A stretch of 64,000 bases of DNA, taken from NCBI RefSeq assembly GCF_001875725.1, contig NZ_MLCQ01000029.1, positions 310,001-374,000 of the forward strand, given 5' to 3'. This document shows positions 17,414 through 26,544 of this stretch, in pieces (within the stretch, counting starts at the first letter, position 1; the number at the start of each line of letters is the position of its first letter). Source of the stretch: Corynebacterium sp. NML140438 (lineage in GTDB: Bacteria; Actinomycetota; Actinomycetes; Mycobacteriales; Mycobacteriaceae). A program made the position numbers and the translations under genes. A model generated the notes under the pieces. That model saw only the letters and a program-made list of their open reading frames with translations. It had not been told where the DNA came from and made no database searches.

Positions 17414-18994
17414 CTAGAGCACCAAACCAAACACCGGCACCGCCAGGAAGTAGGTCACCACGGTGATCAGGCCGAGGGAGATGACGTTCAGCCACAGGCC
17501 GCCCTTGAGCATCTCGCCCATGGTGACGTAGCCCGAGGAGTACGCAATCGCGTTCGGCGGGGTTGCCACCGGGAGCATGAACGCACAGGTTGCGGACAGC
17601 GCCACAGGGATGGCCAGCAGCAGGATATTCATCTCGGTCGCCTCGGTCAGGCCGATACCAACCGCGACACCACCCATGATCGGGAGGAAGGTTGCGGCGG
17701 TTGCCGTGTTCGAGGTCAGCTCGGTCAGGCCCAGCACCAGTGCGGCGACAGCCATGATGAGCAGGATCGTCGGCAGCACAGCGAGGCCCTTTGCGGCTTC
17801 ACCGATCCAGAGGGACAAGCCGGTGGAGGTGAACATCGCGGACAGGGACAGGCCACCACCGAAGAGCAGCAGGACGTCCCACGGCATCTCGTTCGCGGTC
17901 TCCCAGTCCATCAGGCGCTTGCCCTGCTTCGTGCCCGGCACGATGAACATCAGCAGGCCGGCAATGATGCCGACGATGGCGTCGTTGTACGGGAACTCCC
18001 AACCGAACTGCTTGATACCAAGCGGGATGAAAATCCAAGCGAGTGCCGCGATCAGGAAGATGATGCCGACGGCCACCTGCGGGAACGTCCAGGCACCCAG
18101 CTTGCGGTACTCCTCATCGATGAGCTCCTTACCACCAGGGATCCGGTCGATCTCAGGCTTGAACACGTTAATCAGGACAAACCAGGCGATCACGGTCAGC
18201 AGGATCGCCATTGGCATACCCACCAGCATCCACTGACCGAACCCGATCGTGATGTCGTGTGCTTCCTTCATGTAGCCGGCCAGCAGCGCGTTCGGCGGTG
18301 TACCAATCAGGGTGCCGAGCGAACCGGTGGAGGCGGAGTACGCAATCGCCAACATGAGCGCGGTAGCGAACTTCTTCTGGTTCTGCATGCCACCCACGGA
18401 GTCAGCGGTCAGGGACAGCACAGAAACACCAATCGGGAGCATGACCACGGCGGTCGCGGTGTTCGACACCCACATGGACATGAAGCCGGTTGCCAGCATG
18501 AAGCCCAAGATGATGCGCTTCGGGCTAGTACCCACAATGCGCACGACCACCAGCGCGAGCCTGCGGTGCAGATTCCAACGCTGCAGGCCAAGCGCCATCA
18601 GGAAGCCACCCATGAAGAGGAAAATCGTGGACGACGCGTACGGCCCGGAGACCGCGCTGAACTTTGCCACGCCCATCACCGGGAAGATCGCGATCGGTAG
18701 CAAGGCGGTTGCCGCCAGCGGGATCGCCTCCGTCATCCACCACACAGCCATGAGCACCGTGGTCGCGGCGACGACGCGCATCACGTCAGCATCGTAGGTC
18801 GTTTCAGGGTCGGCCCCCGAGGACTGCTGTACTGTTTCGGCAGCGCTGCCCGGGAAGATGTAGTACACCAGCAGCGCAAGCAGCACACCTGCGATCAAGC
18901 CAATAAGTTGGCGGCGCCACTCACCCGGTTCGGGCGACTTGGCTAGCTCACCATCAGAGAGCGCAGAGGATTCATGCAACACGGGAGTCGACAT
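17414..18994 (-). CDS. Sodium:dicarboxylate symporter, DASS/SLC13 family
   Basis: The product has 526 residues from ATG 18994; an upstream in-frame ATG at 19024 precedes it. It has about twelve membrane segments. The two repeat-related SNT motifs of the family are present: SNTATAVVMLPIGVSVL and SNTATAATFLPIMGGVAVG. The family imports di- and tricarboxylates such as succinate, malate and citrate with sodium. Substrate cannot be fixed from sequence. It is monocistronic between the membrane protein gene and menC. The 115 bases upstream hold its promoter region; no operator was recognised. Confidence 0.88.
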   Translation of the reverse strand: MSTPVLHESSALSDGELAKSPEPGEWRRQLIGLIAGVLLALLVYYIFPGSAAETVQQSSGADPETTYDADVMRVVAATTVLMAVWWMTEAIPLAATALLPIAIFPVMGVAKFSAVSGPYASSTIFLFMGGFLMALGLQRWNLHRRLALVVVRIVGTSPKRIILGFMLATGFMSMWVSNTATAVVMLPIGVSVLSLTADSVGGMQNQKKFATALMLAIAYSASTGSLGTLIGTPPNALLAGYMKEAHDITIGFGQWMLVGMPMAILLTVIAWFVLINVFKPEIDRIPGGKELIDEEYRKLGAWTFPQVAVGIIFLIAALAWIFIPLGIKQFGWEFPYNDAIVGIIAGLLMFIVPGTKQGKRLMDWETANEMPWDVLLLFGGGLSLSAMFTSTGLSLWIGEAAKGLAVLPTILLIMAVAALVLGLTELTSNTATAATFLPIMGGVAVGIGLTEATEMNILLLAIPVALSATCAFMLPVATPPNAIAYSSGYVTMGEMLKGGLWLNVISLGLITVVTYFLAVPVFGLVL

Positions 18995-19139
18995 TTTCGA
19001 TCCTTTCGAACAGGATTCACACAACAGCTACAAGGTGATCTTTCACACCCCAGTGTGAGAGACGTTACTCCCTCACATCTCAAATGTCGCAAGAATGCAC
19101 AGATTAATCAAACATTTTCACCCCCACCCACGATTGTTT

Positions 19140-20099
19140 TTACCCCCGCATGGTGTCCATGCAGTCACGGATGCGCTGAAACCACCAGTCGCGCCGTTCC
19201 GCGGGCGCCCGCAGTTCGTGCAAGCGTGCCGGATCGGGGGTAACAGGGGTGGCTTCGAGGCAGCCATCGACGAGCGGTCGCGGCGTTGCGACGTCCTCTA
19301 CGAACAGCCGCTGCGTGGCCAAGCCCGCCGCGCGCGAGTCCGCGACACGCGCCGCCACCAGGCCCGCGTACATCCCCACCGCGGTATCCAGGGCGCTGGC
19401 CACCGTCACGTCCATGCCCAGGTCCCGCTTCAGCGCCAGCAGGCGGCGCACTCCCCCGAGCGGCGCAACCTTCAGCACGGCCACGTCCGCCGCGCCCAGC
19501 TCCGCGACCCGCAGCGGGTCCACCGCACGCCGGATCGACTCGTCCGCCGCAATCGGCGTACGCACCCGCGCCCGCACCTCCGCGAGCTCCTCCGCGCTCT
19601 CGCAGGGCTGCTCGATGTACTCCAGCTCCCCCAACGCTTCGGCGGCGCGCACCGCCTCCTCGACGCTCCACCCCCGGTTCGCGTCCACGCGCAGGGTCGC
19701 GTCGGGACGCAGCTCGCGCACTCGCTGCACGCGCGCAACATCCTCAGCGAGGGTCTGGCCAGCCTCGGCCACCTTGATCTTGAACGTCCCGATCCCCGGG
19801 AAACGCTCGAGAACCTCCTCCACCTGGTCGGCATCCACCGCGGGCACCGTGCCGTTCACCGGCACCGGTCCGGAAGCCTCCGGCAGCCCCTCGAACGCGG
19901 CCTCCAAGCCGGAGCGCAGCCACTGCACAGACTCTTCAGGGCCGTACTCCACAAAGGGAGAGAACTCGCCCCAACCGGAGGGGCCGTCGATAAGCAGGGC
20001 CTCGCGCGTGGTGATCCCGCGGAACTTCACCGCCATGGGCAGGGCTACGACGTGGGAGCGTTCGAGGATTTCGTCAGCAGACGGCAATAGAGAAGGCAT
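19140..20099 (-). CDS. menC: o-Succinylbenzoate synthase
   Basis: This 319-residue enolase-superfamily enzyme has FKIKVAEAG (catalytic Lys), LRVDANRGW and YIEQPCESAEEL (metal ligands Asp and Glu), AADESIRRA and VLKVAPLGG. It dehydrates SHCHC to o-succinylbenzoate in menaquinone synthesis. It lies nine bases downstream of the feo cluster and may be read through from it, or have its own promoter inside feoC. Confidence 0.92.
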   Translation of the reverse strand: MPSLLPSADEILERSHVVALPMAVKFRGITTREALLIDGPSGWGEFSPFVEYGPEESVQWLRSGLEAAFEGLPEASGPVPVNGTVPAVDADQVEEVLERFPGIGTFKIKVAEAGQTLAEDVARVQRVRELRPDATLRVDANRGWSVEEAVRAAEALGELEYIEQPCESAEELAEVRARVRTPIAADESIRRAVDPLRVAELGAADVAVLKVAPLGGVRRLLALKRDLGMDVTVASALDTAVGMYAGLVAARVADSRAAGLATQRLFVEDVATPRPLVDGCLEATPVTPDPARLHELRAPAERRDWWFQRIRDCMDTMRG

Positions 20100-20108
20100 A
20101 GGGCCAGG

Positions 20109-20360
20109 CTAGCGCCGGCCGAGCACCAGCGCGACGGGCCCCTGCTGGATCGAGCACGCACCCCGCGAGGAACAGCCACCGCAGCCACCCGCACAGGAGT
20201 CGTTGAGGGCGCTGCGCTGCACTTCGCAGGTGGCCTCGAGGTGGGCCATGACGGCGTCGATAGTCATGGGTGACAGGTTGGTGCAGCGCGCAATTTCCTC
20301 GCGGCTCACGCAGCCCTCGCGCAGCGCGCCGAGCACCGCCGACATCGGCCCGCCGCTCAT
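20109..20360 (-). CDS. FeoC-like winged-helix protein with cysteine cluster
   Basis: The product has 83 residues from ATG 20360, which shares one base with the feoB stop (TAATG). An N-terminal winged-helix-like segment (VSREEIARCTNLSPMTIDAVM) precedes a Cys-rich loop with four cysteines spaced C-x3-C-x2-C-x5-C (in DSCAGGCGGCSSRGACS). FeoC proteins of this form carry an iron-sulfur cluster and modulate FeoB. The position at the 3' end of feoAB fits. Assignment is by size, fold pattern and context. Confidence 0.75.
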   Translation of the reverse strand: MSGGPMSAVLGALREGCVSREEIARCTNLSPMTIDAVMAHLEATCEVQRSALNDSCAGGCGGCSSRGACSIQQGPVALVLGRR

Positions 20361-22267
20361 TAGAAGAACACCTTCAACAGCTGGAACGCCACGACGGCCA
20401 GGGCCCACGCCATCGCCATCTGCAACATGACGCCGAACAGCGTCCACTTCAGGCCGATCTCCCGGCGCTGCGCAGCAAGCGTGGCCACGCACGGGGTGTA
20501 CGCCAACAGGAAGAGCATGTACGCCCACACTGCAGGTATCGTGTGCCCGCCGGAGGCCTGGTTGAAGTCTTCGCGGATCGCCTGACTCAACGGCGAGTTG
20601 CCGTCGCCCTCCTCGGGCTCCTCCAGCGCGTAGGTCTGCGCCCAGCTGGAAATGACGGCCTCCTTGGCCACGAAGCCGGTGATCAGCGGGCCAGCCAGGG
20701 ACCAGGAGTCGAAGCCTGCAGGCGCGAAGACAGGGGCGATCGCGTCAGAGACAGTGCCGTACACCGACTCCTGCGGGGCAACCTCGCCGAACTCTGCCTC
20801 GGAGGTCACCGGGGTGGACTGCAGCGCCCACACCACGACGACGGTCGCCACGATGATCTTGCCCGCGGTCTCAAGGAAGCCACGCAAGCGCGCCCACATC
20901 ACCGACAGCGCCAGGCGCGCGCCCGGCAGCTGGTACACCGGCAGGTCAATGACCAATGGCTCGGTGCCCATCGTGGACCACAGCACCTTGCGCAACGCGA
21001 AGCCCGTCAGCACGACAAGCAGGATAGAAATGACGTACATCGCGAAGACGACGGTGCCCGCGTGATCCGGGAAGAACGTCGCAGCCAGCATGACGTACAC
21101 CGTCAGGCGCGCACTGCAGGACGCGAACGGCACCAAGAGGGCCGTCATCAGGCGGTGGCGCGGATCCCCCATCACGCGCGTCGCCGAAATCGCCGGCACG
21201 TTACAGCCGAAGCCAACAATGAGCGGGATGAACGCTTTACCAGGCAAGCCCATCGCACGCATCACACGATCCGCGACGACGGCCGCGCGCGCCATATAAC
21301 CAGAATCCTCCAGCACAGCGAGACACAGGAACATCAGCGCCATCAGCGGCGCGAACGTGAGCACCATGCCCACGCCGTTAATGAGGCCGTCGACGACCAG
21401 CCCTCGCAGCCAGCCGATATCCGGCAGCACCGCGAGCGCCGCATCAGAGACCGGGCCGCCGAAGAATGCCTCCAGGCCATCCTGTAGCGGCTTCGCCACA
21501 GTGGTGGTGATCTCGAAGACCAGCCACATCGCCACCAAGAACATCAAGGGGCCAAGCACCGGGTGCAGCGCGAAGCGGTCCAGGCGCTCGGTGAAGGTCT
21601 GCTGGTGGCCGGTGTCGGTCGCAGCAACTTCGACGGCGGCGTCGACCCAGGCGAAGCGGGCGTCGGCAAGCTCGAAATCGTCCGAGGTGGCCACTGGGCG
21701 CAGGGTGACCGCGGGTTCGGAGAGCTGGGCGTCGATAACTTCGCGCAGGCCGCGCACATCCCTCTTACGCGGATCGACCGCGACCACAGGCACCCCAAGC
21801 GAGTGCTGCAGCGCCGCCGCATCCACCGCAATGCCCTCCGCGCGGGCCACATCCATCTTGGTCAACGCGACCACAATGCGGTACGGCGTCTCCGCAAGCT
21901 GCGCCACCATGTACAGGCCACGCGCAAGGTTCGCCGCATCAACAACGACCACCACCACGTCCGGGCGCTCAGCCTGGCAGCGCTCTAGCAGCAGCTCACG
22001 GGTGAGCTCCTCGTCGGGGCTCTGCGGGTCCAGCGAATAAGCGCCTGGGAAATCAATCACATTGTAAGAGCCCGCCCACACGCCACGGGAGATCTCCACG
22101 GAAGTGCCAGGCCAGTTACCCATCTTCACGTTCGCGCCGGTCAGCGCATTGAACAAAGTGGACTTGCCGGCGTTCGGGGCTCCAATCAGCGCAATGGTTG
22201 GCTCGCCCTTGACAACGGTATCTGCGTGCGGCCCGCAGCACGACGGGACCTGAGTAAAATCCGCCAT
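20360..22267 (-). CDS. feoB: Ferrous iron transporter FeoB
   Basis: The 635-residue product opens with a G domain: G1 GAPNAGKSTLFNALTG, the DFPGAYSL G3 region and the TKMD G4 motif. The membrane core has Gate-type repeats (VPFASCSARLTVYVMLAATF and VGFGCNVPAI, then VAKEAVISSW). It imports Fe(II) across the cytoplasmic membrane. Two bases separate it from feoA and it shares a base with the FeoC-like gene. The length is on the short side for FeoB but all domains are present. Confidence 0.95.
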   Translation of the reverse strand: MADFTQVPSCCGPHADTVVKGEPTIALIGAPNAGKSTLFNALTGANVKMGNWPGTSVEISRGVWAGSYNVIDFPGAYSLDPQSPDEELTRELLLERCQAERPDVVVVVVDAANLARGLYMVAQLAETPYRIVVALTKMDVARAEGIAVDAAALQHSLGVPVVAVDPRKRDVRGLREVIDAQLSEPAVTLRPVATSDDFELADARFAWVDAAVEVAATDTGHQQTFTERLDRFALHPVLGPLMFLVAMWLVFEITTTVAKPLQDGLEAFFGGPVSDAALAVLPDIGWLRGLVVDGLINGVGMVLTFAPLMALMFLCLAVLEDSGYMARAAVVADRVMRAMGLPGKAFIPLIVGFGCNVPAISATRVMGDPRHRLMTALLVPFASCSARLTVYVMLAATFFPDHAGTVVFAMYVISILLVVLTGFALRKVLWSTMGTEPLVIDLPVYQLPGARLALSVMWARLRGFLETAGKIIVATVVVVWALQSTPVTSEAEFGEVAPQESVYGTVSDAIAPVFAPAGFDSWSLAGPLITGFVAKEAVISSWAQTYALEEPEEGDGNSPLSQAIREDFNQASGGHTIPAVWAYMLFLLAYTPCVATLAAQRREIGLKWTLFGVMLQMAMAWALAVVAFQLLKVFF

Positions 22268-22269
22268 GG

Positions 22270-22518
22270 CTATGCCACGCTCACCTTGATACCACGCAGC
22301 GCGCCGGCGCTGAGGGCGTAGCGGGAGGTTGCCACCTTGATCACGCGACCACCACCAGCCGTGGACTGCATGATGCTCACGCGCTGGCCTGGGCGAAGAC
22401 CAAGCTCCTGCAGGCGACGCGCGGCCGTCGGGGTGGTGTCAAGCGCCACGATAACGGCGCTGTCGCCGACGGGGATGCGGGCGAGGGTGCCCTCGGCAGA
22501 TTTGGTTATCAGACTCAT
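22270..22518 (-). CDS. feoA: Ferrous iron transport protein FeoA
   Basis: This 82-residue SH3-like FeoA-domain protein (AARRLQELGLRPGQRVSIMQ, YALSAGALRGIKV) is the partner of the FeoB G domain. It is the first gene of the feoA-feoB-feoC-like operon. A 19-bp DtxR-like box lies just upstream, so iron repression is likely. Confidence 0.92.
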   Translation of the reverse strand: MSLITKSAEGTLARIPVGDSAVIVALDTTPTAARRLQELGLRPGQRVSIMQSTAGGGRVIKVATSRYALSAGALRGIKVSVA

Positions 22519-22542
22519 ACGTTTGATTTAACTCCGAGCACA

Positions 22543-22561
22543 TTAGATAAGCAATGCCTTA
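22543..22561. promoter_or_regulatory. Possible DtxR box between feoA and menB
   Basis: TTAGATAAGCAATGCCTTA matches 12 of 19 positions of the DtxR consensus TTAGGTTAGCCTAACCTAA, including the outer TTAG and CCT. It lies 25 bases before feoA in the divergent feoA-menB spacer. It is weaker than the boxes at 55992 and 58629. Confidence 0.45.
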
Positions 22562-22635
22562 GACATTGGTTGCCTCACAGTGGGGGTAGCCTCCCTGATA
22601 ACCGTACGCACCTGCGCCCCGTAGACTACAAAGCC

Positions 22636-23568
22636 ATGAGCTATTCCACTGCGCAACCATTCGACCCAACCCAGTGGCGCGAAGTCGAAGGTTTTGACTT
22701 CACCGACATCACCTACCACCGACACATCGGCACCACGCGCGCCGACGGCATCGTCCGCATCGCCTTCGACCGCCCCGAAGTCCGCAACGCGTTCCGCCCC
22801 CACACCGTCGACGAACTCTACCGAGCACTCGACCACGCCCGGCGCGACCCTTCCGTGGGCGTAGTGTTGCTGACCGGCAACGGGCCTTCCGAAAAAGACG
22901 GCGGTTGGGCATTCTGCTCCGGCGGCGACCAACGCATCCGCGGCCGCTCCGGCTACCAATACGCCGGCGGCGACACCGCCGACACCGTCGACGAAGCGCG
23001 CGTCAAGGCCGAGGGCGGACGCCTGCACATCTTGGAAGTCCAGCGCCTCATCCGCACGATGCCCAAGGTAGTCATCGCGGTGGTGAACGGCTGGGCGGCC
23101 GGCGGCGGCCACTCACTCCACGTCGTGTGCGACCTCACCATCGCCTCCCGCGAGGAAGCTCGGTTCAAGCAGACCGACGCCGACGTCGGATCTTTCGACG
23201 CCGGCTACGGCTCCGCCTACCTCGCAAAGATGGTGGGCCAGAAGTTCGCCCGCGAAATCTTCTTCCTCGGCCGCACCTACTCGGCCGAGGAGATGCACCG
23301 CATGGGTGCGGTGAACATCGTGGCTTCGCATGACTCCTTGGAAGAGGAGGCCATCCAGGTCGCCCGCGAAATCAACGGCAAGTCTCCCACCGCGCAGCGC
23401 ATGCTCAAATTCGCCTTCAACCTTGTCGACGACGGCCTCATGGGCCAACAAGTCTTCGCCGGTGAAGCGACCCGCCTCGCCTACATGACCGACGAGGCCG
23501 TCGAGGGTCGCGACTCCTTCCTGGAAAAGCGCCCGCCACGCTGGGACGAGTTCCCGTTCTACTACTAG
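22636..23568 (+). CDS. menB: 1,4-Dihydroxy-2-naphthoyl-CoA synthase
   Basis: The product has 310 residues from ATG 22636. This crotonase-fold enzyme has IAFDRPEVRNAFRPHTVDEL, FCSGGDQRIRG, VNGWAAGGGHSLHVVCDLTI and the C-terminal family tail EKRPPRWDEFPFYY. It cyclises o-succinylbenzoyl-CoA. It is monocistronic, divergent from feoA, and followed by the first copy of the dispersed repeat. Confidence 0.95.
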   Translation: MSYSTAQPFDPTQWREVEGFDFTDITYHRHIGTTRADGIVRIAFDRPEVRNAFRPHTVDELYRALDHARRDPSVGVVLLTGNGPSEKDGGWAFCSGGDQRIRGRSGYQYAGGDTADTVDEARVKAEGGRLHILEVQRLIRTMPKVVIAVVNGWAAGGGHSLHVVCDLTIASREEARFKQTDADVGSFDAGYGSAYLAKMVGQKFAREIFFLGRTYSAEEMHRMGAVNIVASHDSLEEEAIQVAREINGKSPTAQRMLKFAFNLVDDGLMGQQVFAGEATRLAYMTDEAVEGRDSFLEKRPPRWDEFPFYY

Positions 23569-23637
23569 GCAGGAGTGTGGCTGCGTTTAGGGCTGTGGGC
23601 CTCGCGGTGCTCGCTCCCTGCATACTCTATTGAAATA

Positions 23638-23928
23638 GTTCCCGCGTCCGGGACCTATTTTGTGTTTGGGGCCGGTTCCGGTCGACCAGCGTTTGCGTTT
23701 CCCCAGGTCGCGACGGCCGTCTACGAAGAAAGTTCCCGCGCCCTCCGTGTCCGCGCACCAGATTCCGGGTTTTCGGCGGACGGGTTTGCAAAGCCCAAGG
23801 TCGCGGCCACGACGGAAGGGAATTTGGTGTCACCCCAGTCGGCCCGAGTGACAAAGGACGCAACCACCTTTTCATGACCTGGGCCTTTGCCGGCGCCGGA
23901 CGGCAGGATTGCGTCCATTGTCACTCGC
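23638..23928 (+). repeat. Dispersed intergenic repeat, copy 1 (modules A and B)
   Basis: This 432-base stretch between menB and hicB has no convincing gene. Module A (23638-23845) is collinear with 30334-30537, sharing the segments GTTTCCCCAGGTCG, GACGGCCGTCTAC, GAAAGTTCCC and GGAATTTGGTG. Module B (about 23821-23928) is nearly identical to 40567-40674. It contains a 17-bp inverted repeat (23847-23863 with 23909-23925, one mismatch) around AAGGACGCAA and TTGCGTCC. It could be a decayed MITE or a structured intergenic element. Confidence 0.65.
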
Positions 23929-24000
23929 TCCACAATCTCTGCAGGATCAGGTACGCAACGTGGACCGTAGTCAGGGCCCAGGTCTGTCTCGCTTACTCCC

Positions 24001-24375
24001 TTAACCGACTAAGTCGGCAGCTCGCTGGTGGGAGACCCCAAGCACCTCTCCCATCTCACGAAGAGTGAAGCCTTCTGCTTTCATTTTCTGGGCGAGTTCA
24101 GTCTTGGCAGCTGCGGCCTTTTCGGTCGCTTCCTTCGCCTTGCTACCAAGCTCTTCTGCGCGCTTCCGAAGTGCTTCAACCTCGCCCGGCAGAATCGGGA
24201 CCACTTCAACTTCAAAATCGGATGGAGCAAGTCCCGACTGGAATGCAAGGGCCTCAATCACCTCGCCTTTTGCTCTGTCGAGGCGACGCGTCTGAGAAAC
24301 AACTCCGAGCTCTTCACACTCTAAGACCCATGCTCCGCTCGCACCGCGCTCCGCAGTGACAGTAAACGACCTCAT
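24001..24375 (-). CDS. hicB: HicB-type antitoxin
   Basis: The product has 124 residues from ATG 24375, which overlaps the hicA stop as ATGA. The N-terminal half is the partial-RNase-H-like HicB fold (RSFTVTAERGASGAWVLECEELGVVSQTR). A coiled, Ala/Lys/Glu-rich linker follows (about 70-100), then a short helix-turn-helix (FTLREMGEVLGVSHQRAADLV). It would neutralise HicA and repress the operon. It is the downstream gene of a two-gene module; a palindrome in front of hicA is a candidate operator. Confidence 0.75.
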   Translation of the reverse strand: MRSFTVTAERGASGAWVLECEELGVVSQTRRLDRAKGEVIEALAFQSGLAPSDFEVEVVPILPGEVEALRKRAEELGSKAKEATEKAAAAKTELAQKMKAEGFTLREMGEVLGVSHQRAADLVG

Positions 24376-24581
24376 CTCCACCACCCTTTTCCTAACTCTG
24401 TCTGAAATTGGTCAAAGAACTTACGCGCCGCCAAATCATCGATTTCCCGATGCCTACCAAGCGTTCTCGTCGTATTTCCAACTCGGTAGGCATCATGTTT
24501 GGTAAGTGCGATCGCTTCAAATTCAAGCCCCTGACGCCGTGCTTCATTACGCAACTTCTTTATTACTGCATACCTCTTCAC
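24372..24581 (-). CDS. hicA: HicA-like toxin (mRNA interferase family)
   Basis: This 69-residue basic protein starts at GTG 24581 with a GGGGGG stretch upstream. It has the HicA-like pattern of a Gly-poor N-terminal helix (AVIKKLRNEARRQGLEF) followed by LTKHDAYRVG, whose His is in the position of the HicA catalytic histidine, and a C-terminal helix. It probably cleaves translated mRNA when free. It is the first gene of the hicAB pair and lies just downstream of repeat copy 1 in map order. Confidence 0.65.
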   Translation of the reverse strand: MKRYAVIKKLRNEARRQGLEFEAIALTKHDAYRVGNTTRTLGRHREIDDLAARKFFDQFQTELGKGWWR

Positions 24582-24605
24582 ATTTCAACCCCCCATTGCA
24601 TATTT

Positions 24606-24626
24606 TTGTCAACTGCCAATTGACAA
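24606..24626. promoter_or_regulatory. Candidate HicB operator
   Basis: A perfect 7-bp inverted repeat TTGTCAA/TTGACAA with a 7-base spacer lies 25 bases upstream of hicA. Its position over the promoter suggests autoregulation by the HicB helix-turn-helix. Confidence 0.45.
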
Positions 24627-24765
24627 CTAATTGCTCTTACTTTTAATTAGACGCCACAACTCCCCTTCCGGTTCCATCGAACATCCGGCCGACTCCGTCC
24701 CTGGTGTGTCGGGGGCGTGCCTTATATTTATTGACACCCCAACACGGATGGACAAGGGAGTAGGA

Positions 24766-26544
24766 ATGGGCCGGAATGGGTTTGCGGTCGTCGATTTGGA
24801 GACGACAGGGCTGAGCAACCAGGACCGCATTGTGGAGATCGGCGTGGTGCTGCTGCGCCCCGACTTTTCCGTGGAGCGCACGTGGGAGACGCTGATCCAG
24901 CCGGAGCGCGATATTCCGAATAGTTATATCCATAAGATCACGGCGACAGATGTGGTGGATGCACCTTTATTTTGTGACGTCGCTCCGTACCTGGGCTCGC
25001 TGCTCAACGGCCGCACGCTGGTGGCGCACAATGCGTCGTTTGAGCACCGCTTCCTGACCAACGAGTTCGCGCGCGCCGGCGCGGAGGACGGCTTGTGCGA
25101 GTGGCTGGACACCATGCGGTTGACGAAGCAGTACATGGGTGTGGGCAAGTTGAGCGAGGCGTTGGAGATCGCGCAGATCCGGAACCGGTTCGCGCACTCG
25201 GCGCTGGCGGACGCGGAGGCAACCGCGGAGCTCCTCCGCTACTTGTGCGTGGGCAACGGCGTGGACGTCGAGAAGTATCCGGCGGCGACGTTCACCACCC
25301 CTGCCGCCGAGGCCCCGTGCCTTCCCCGCGGCGGCGCGCCGTCCTGGGCTGGGCAGCTTTCGCGCACCTTGCCGACGGCCACCACCAAGAACGAAGCCGA
25401 CTACCGCGCCGAGCTGACCTGCGCACTTGTAGACCGCGCCATCTCCCGCACCGAGATGCGCCGCCTCGAATCCACCGCCATAGCCGCGGACCTCAGCGCC
25501 GACGACGTCGACGCCATCAACGAGGAGTTCACCCGCCAGCTCGCCGTCGAAGCCTGGGCCGACGGCGTCATCACCGATGAGGAACGCGCCACGCTGCTCG
25601 ACATCGCCGAGGCGCTCAACGTCGATGCGCAGCTCGTCCGCTCGCTTCTCGACGAGCCCACCTCCGGCCCCACCCCCGCCACCTTCGCCCTGCGCCCGGG
25701 CGACCGCGTCGCGTTCACCGGGGCCCTGGACATCCCGCGCGACGTCTGGACCGACCGCGCCACCGCCGCCGGCCTCGACGTCGGCGGCGTGACCCGCATG
25801 TGCGCCGTCCTTGTCGCGGCGAACCCGGACTCCATGAGCGGGAAAGCGAAGCAAGCACGCGAGAACGGCGTTCCGATCATCAGCGAGACCCACTTCGCCC
25901 AGCTGCTGAAGGCCATGGAGGATACGACCGAGGACGCGCCGGTTGATGCTCCTGATACTGCTCCGTCTGTTACTGCTCCTAGTGCTCCGGAGCAGTTCTC
26001 CTGGCTGACCCCCGAACAGTCGCACGCTGTAGGCTCGTCGAGGACGCGCATCGCCGCCGCGTGGATCGAACAGCACCCGGACCGCCCACTGCACGAGATC
26101 GCCGACAACCTCACACCCCACCACGTCCCCGAAGCAACCGGGCGCGGCATCGACCGCTACCTCGCCATGTGGAGCCTCGAACACCCAGAGATGCTCAACG
26201 CGAGCGCCAACGACCTACTTGACCTGCACGGCGTCGGCTCGAAACGGCGCAGCCAGCTCGTGGAAATGGTGGTGGACCTCGCCGTCGACGGCGCCGAAGA
26301 ACCAGTTGAGGTGGAGGCTGCGGTTGTTGAGGAGGTAGCCGATCCAACCCCGGACGAGCTGCTTGCCACCGCGTACTCATCTGCCTATGTACCTAGTATT
26401 TCCCCATCGTCGGCTCCAGTCCAACCAAGTTCACCGGGGCCGCTTTCAGTGCTAGAGGAAAAACAAACGTCGGCGCGACAATCATTAAATGGTCAGGAAT
26501 CGTGGGTGGCTCCTCGTTCGTGTTTGCGGTGTTACTCGGCATGA
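24766..26544 (+). CDS. DnaQ-like exonuclease fused to TerB-like and BRCT domains
   Basis: The product has 592 residues from ATG 24766 (GGGAGTAGGA upstream; ATG 24748 is the alternative). The DEDD exonuclease has ExoI VVDLETTGLS, ExoII VAHNASFEHRFL and ExoIII HSALADAEATAELL with all acidic residues present. A helical TerB-like segment (about 200-295) repeats the pattern WADGVITDEERATLLDIAEA. A BRCT domain (about 305-385) includes GDRVAFTGALDIPRDVWTDR. A helix-hairpin-helix-like tail (about 480-505) has LLDLHGVGSKRRSQLVEM. It probably trims DNA 3' ends in repair; the biological role is unknown. The last 50 residues are low in complexity and may be a recombined tail. Confidence 0.75.
   Translation: MGRNGFAVVDLETTGLSNQDRIVEIGVVLLRPDFSVERTWETLIQPERDIPNSYIHKITATDVVDAPLFCDVAPYLGSLLNGRTLVAHNASFEHRFLTNEFARAGAEDGLCEWLDTMRLTKQYMGVGKLSEALEIAQIRNRFAHSALADAEATAELLRYLCVGNGVDVEKYPAATFTTPAAEAPCLPRGGAPSWAGQLSRTLPTATTKNEADYRAELTCALVDRAISRTEMRRLESTAIAADLSADDVDAINEEFTRQLAVEAWADGVITDEERATLLDIAEALNVDAQLVRSLLDEPTSGPTPATFALRPGDRVAFTGALDIPRDVWTDRATAAGLDVGGVTRMCAVLVAANPDSMSGKAKQARENGVPIISETHFAQLLKAMEDTTEDAPVDAPDTAPSVTAPSAPEQFSWLTPEQSHAVGSSRTRIAAAWIEQHPDRPLHEIADNLTPHHVPEATGRGIDRYLAMWSLEHPEMLNASANDLLDLHGVGSKRRSQLVEMVVDLAVDGAEEPVEVEAAVVEEVADPTPDELLATAYSSAYVPSISPSSAPVQPSSPGPLSVLEEKQTSARQSLNGQESWVAPRSCLRCYSA

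Noticed and set aside
22543..22561. DtxR box as certain
   Set aside because: Only 12 of 19 positions match; kept as a low-confidence site, not used as proof of iron control of feo.
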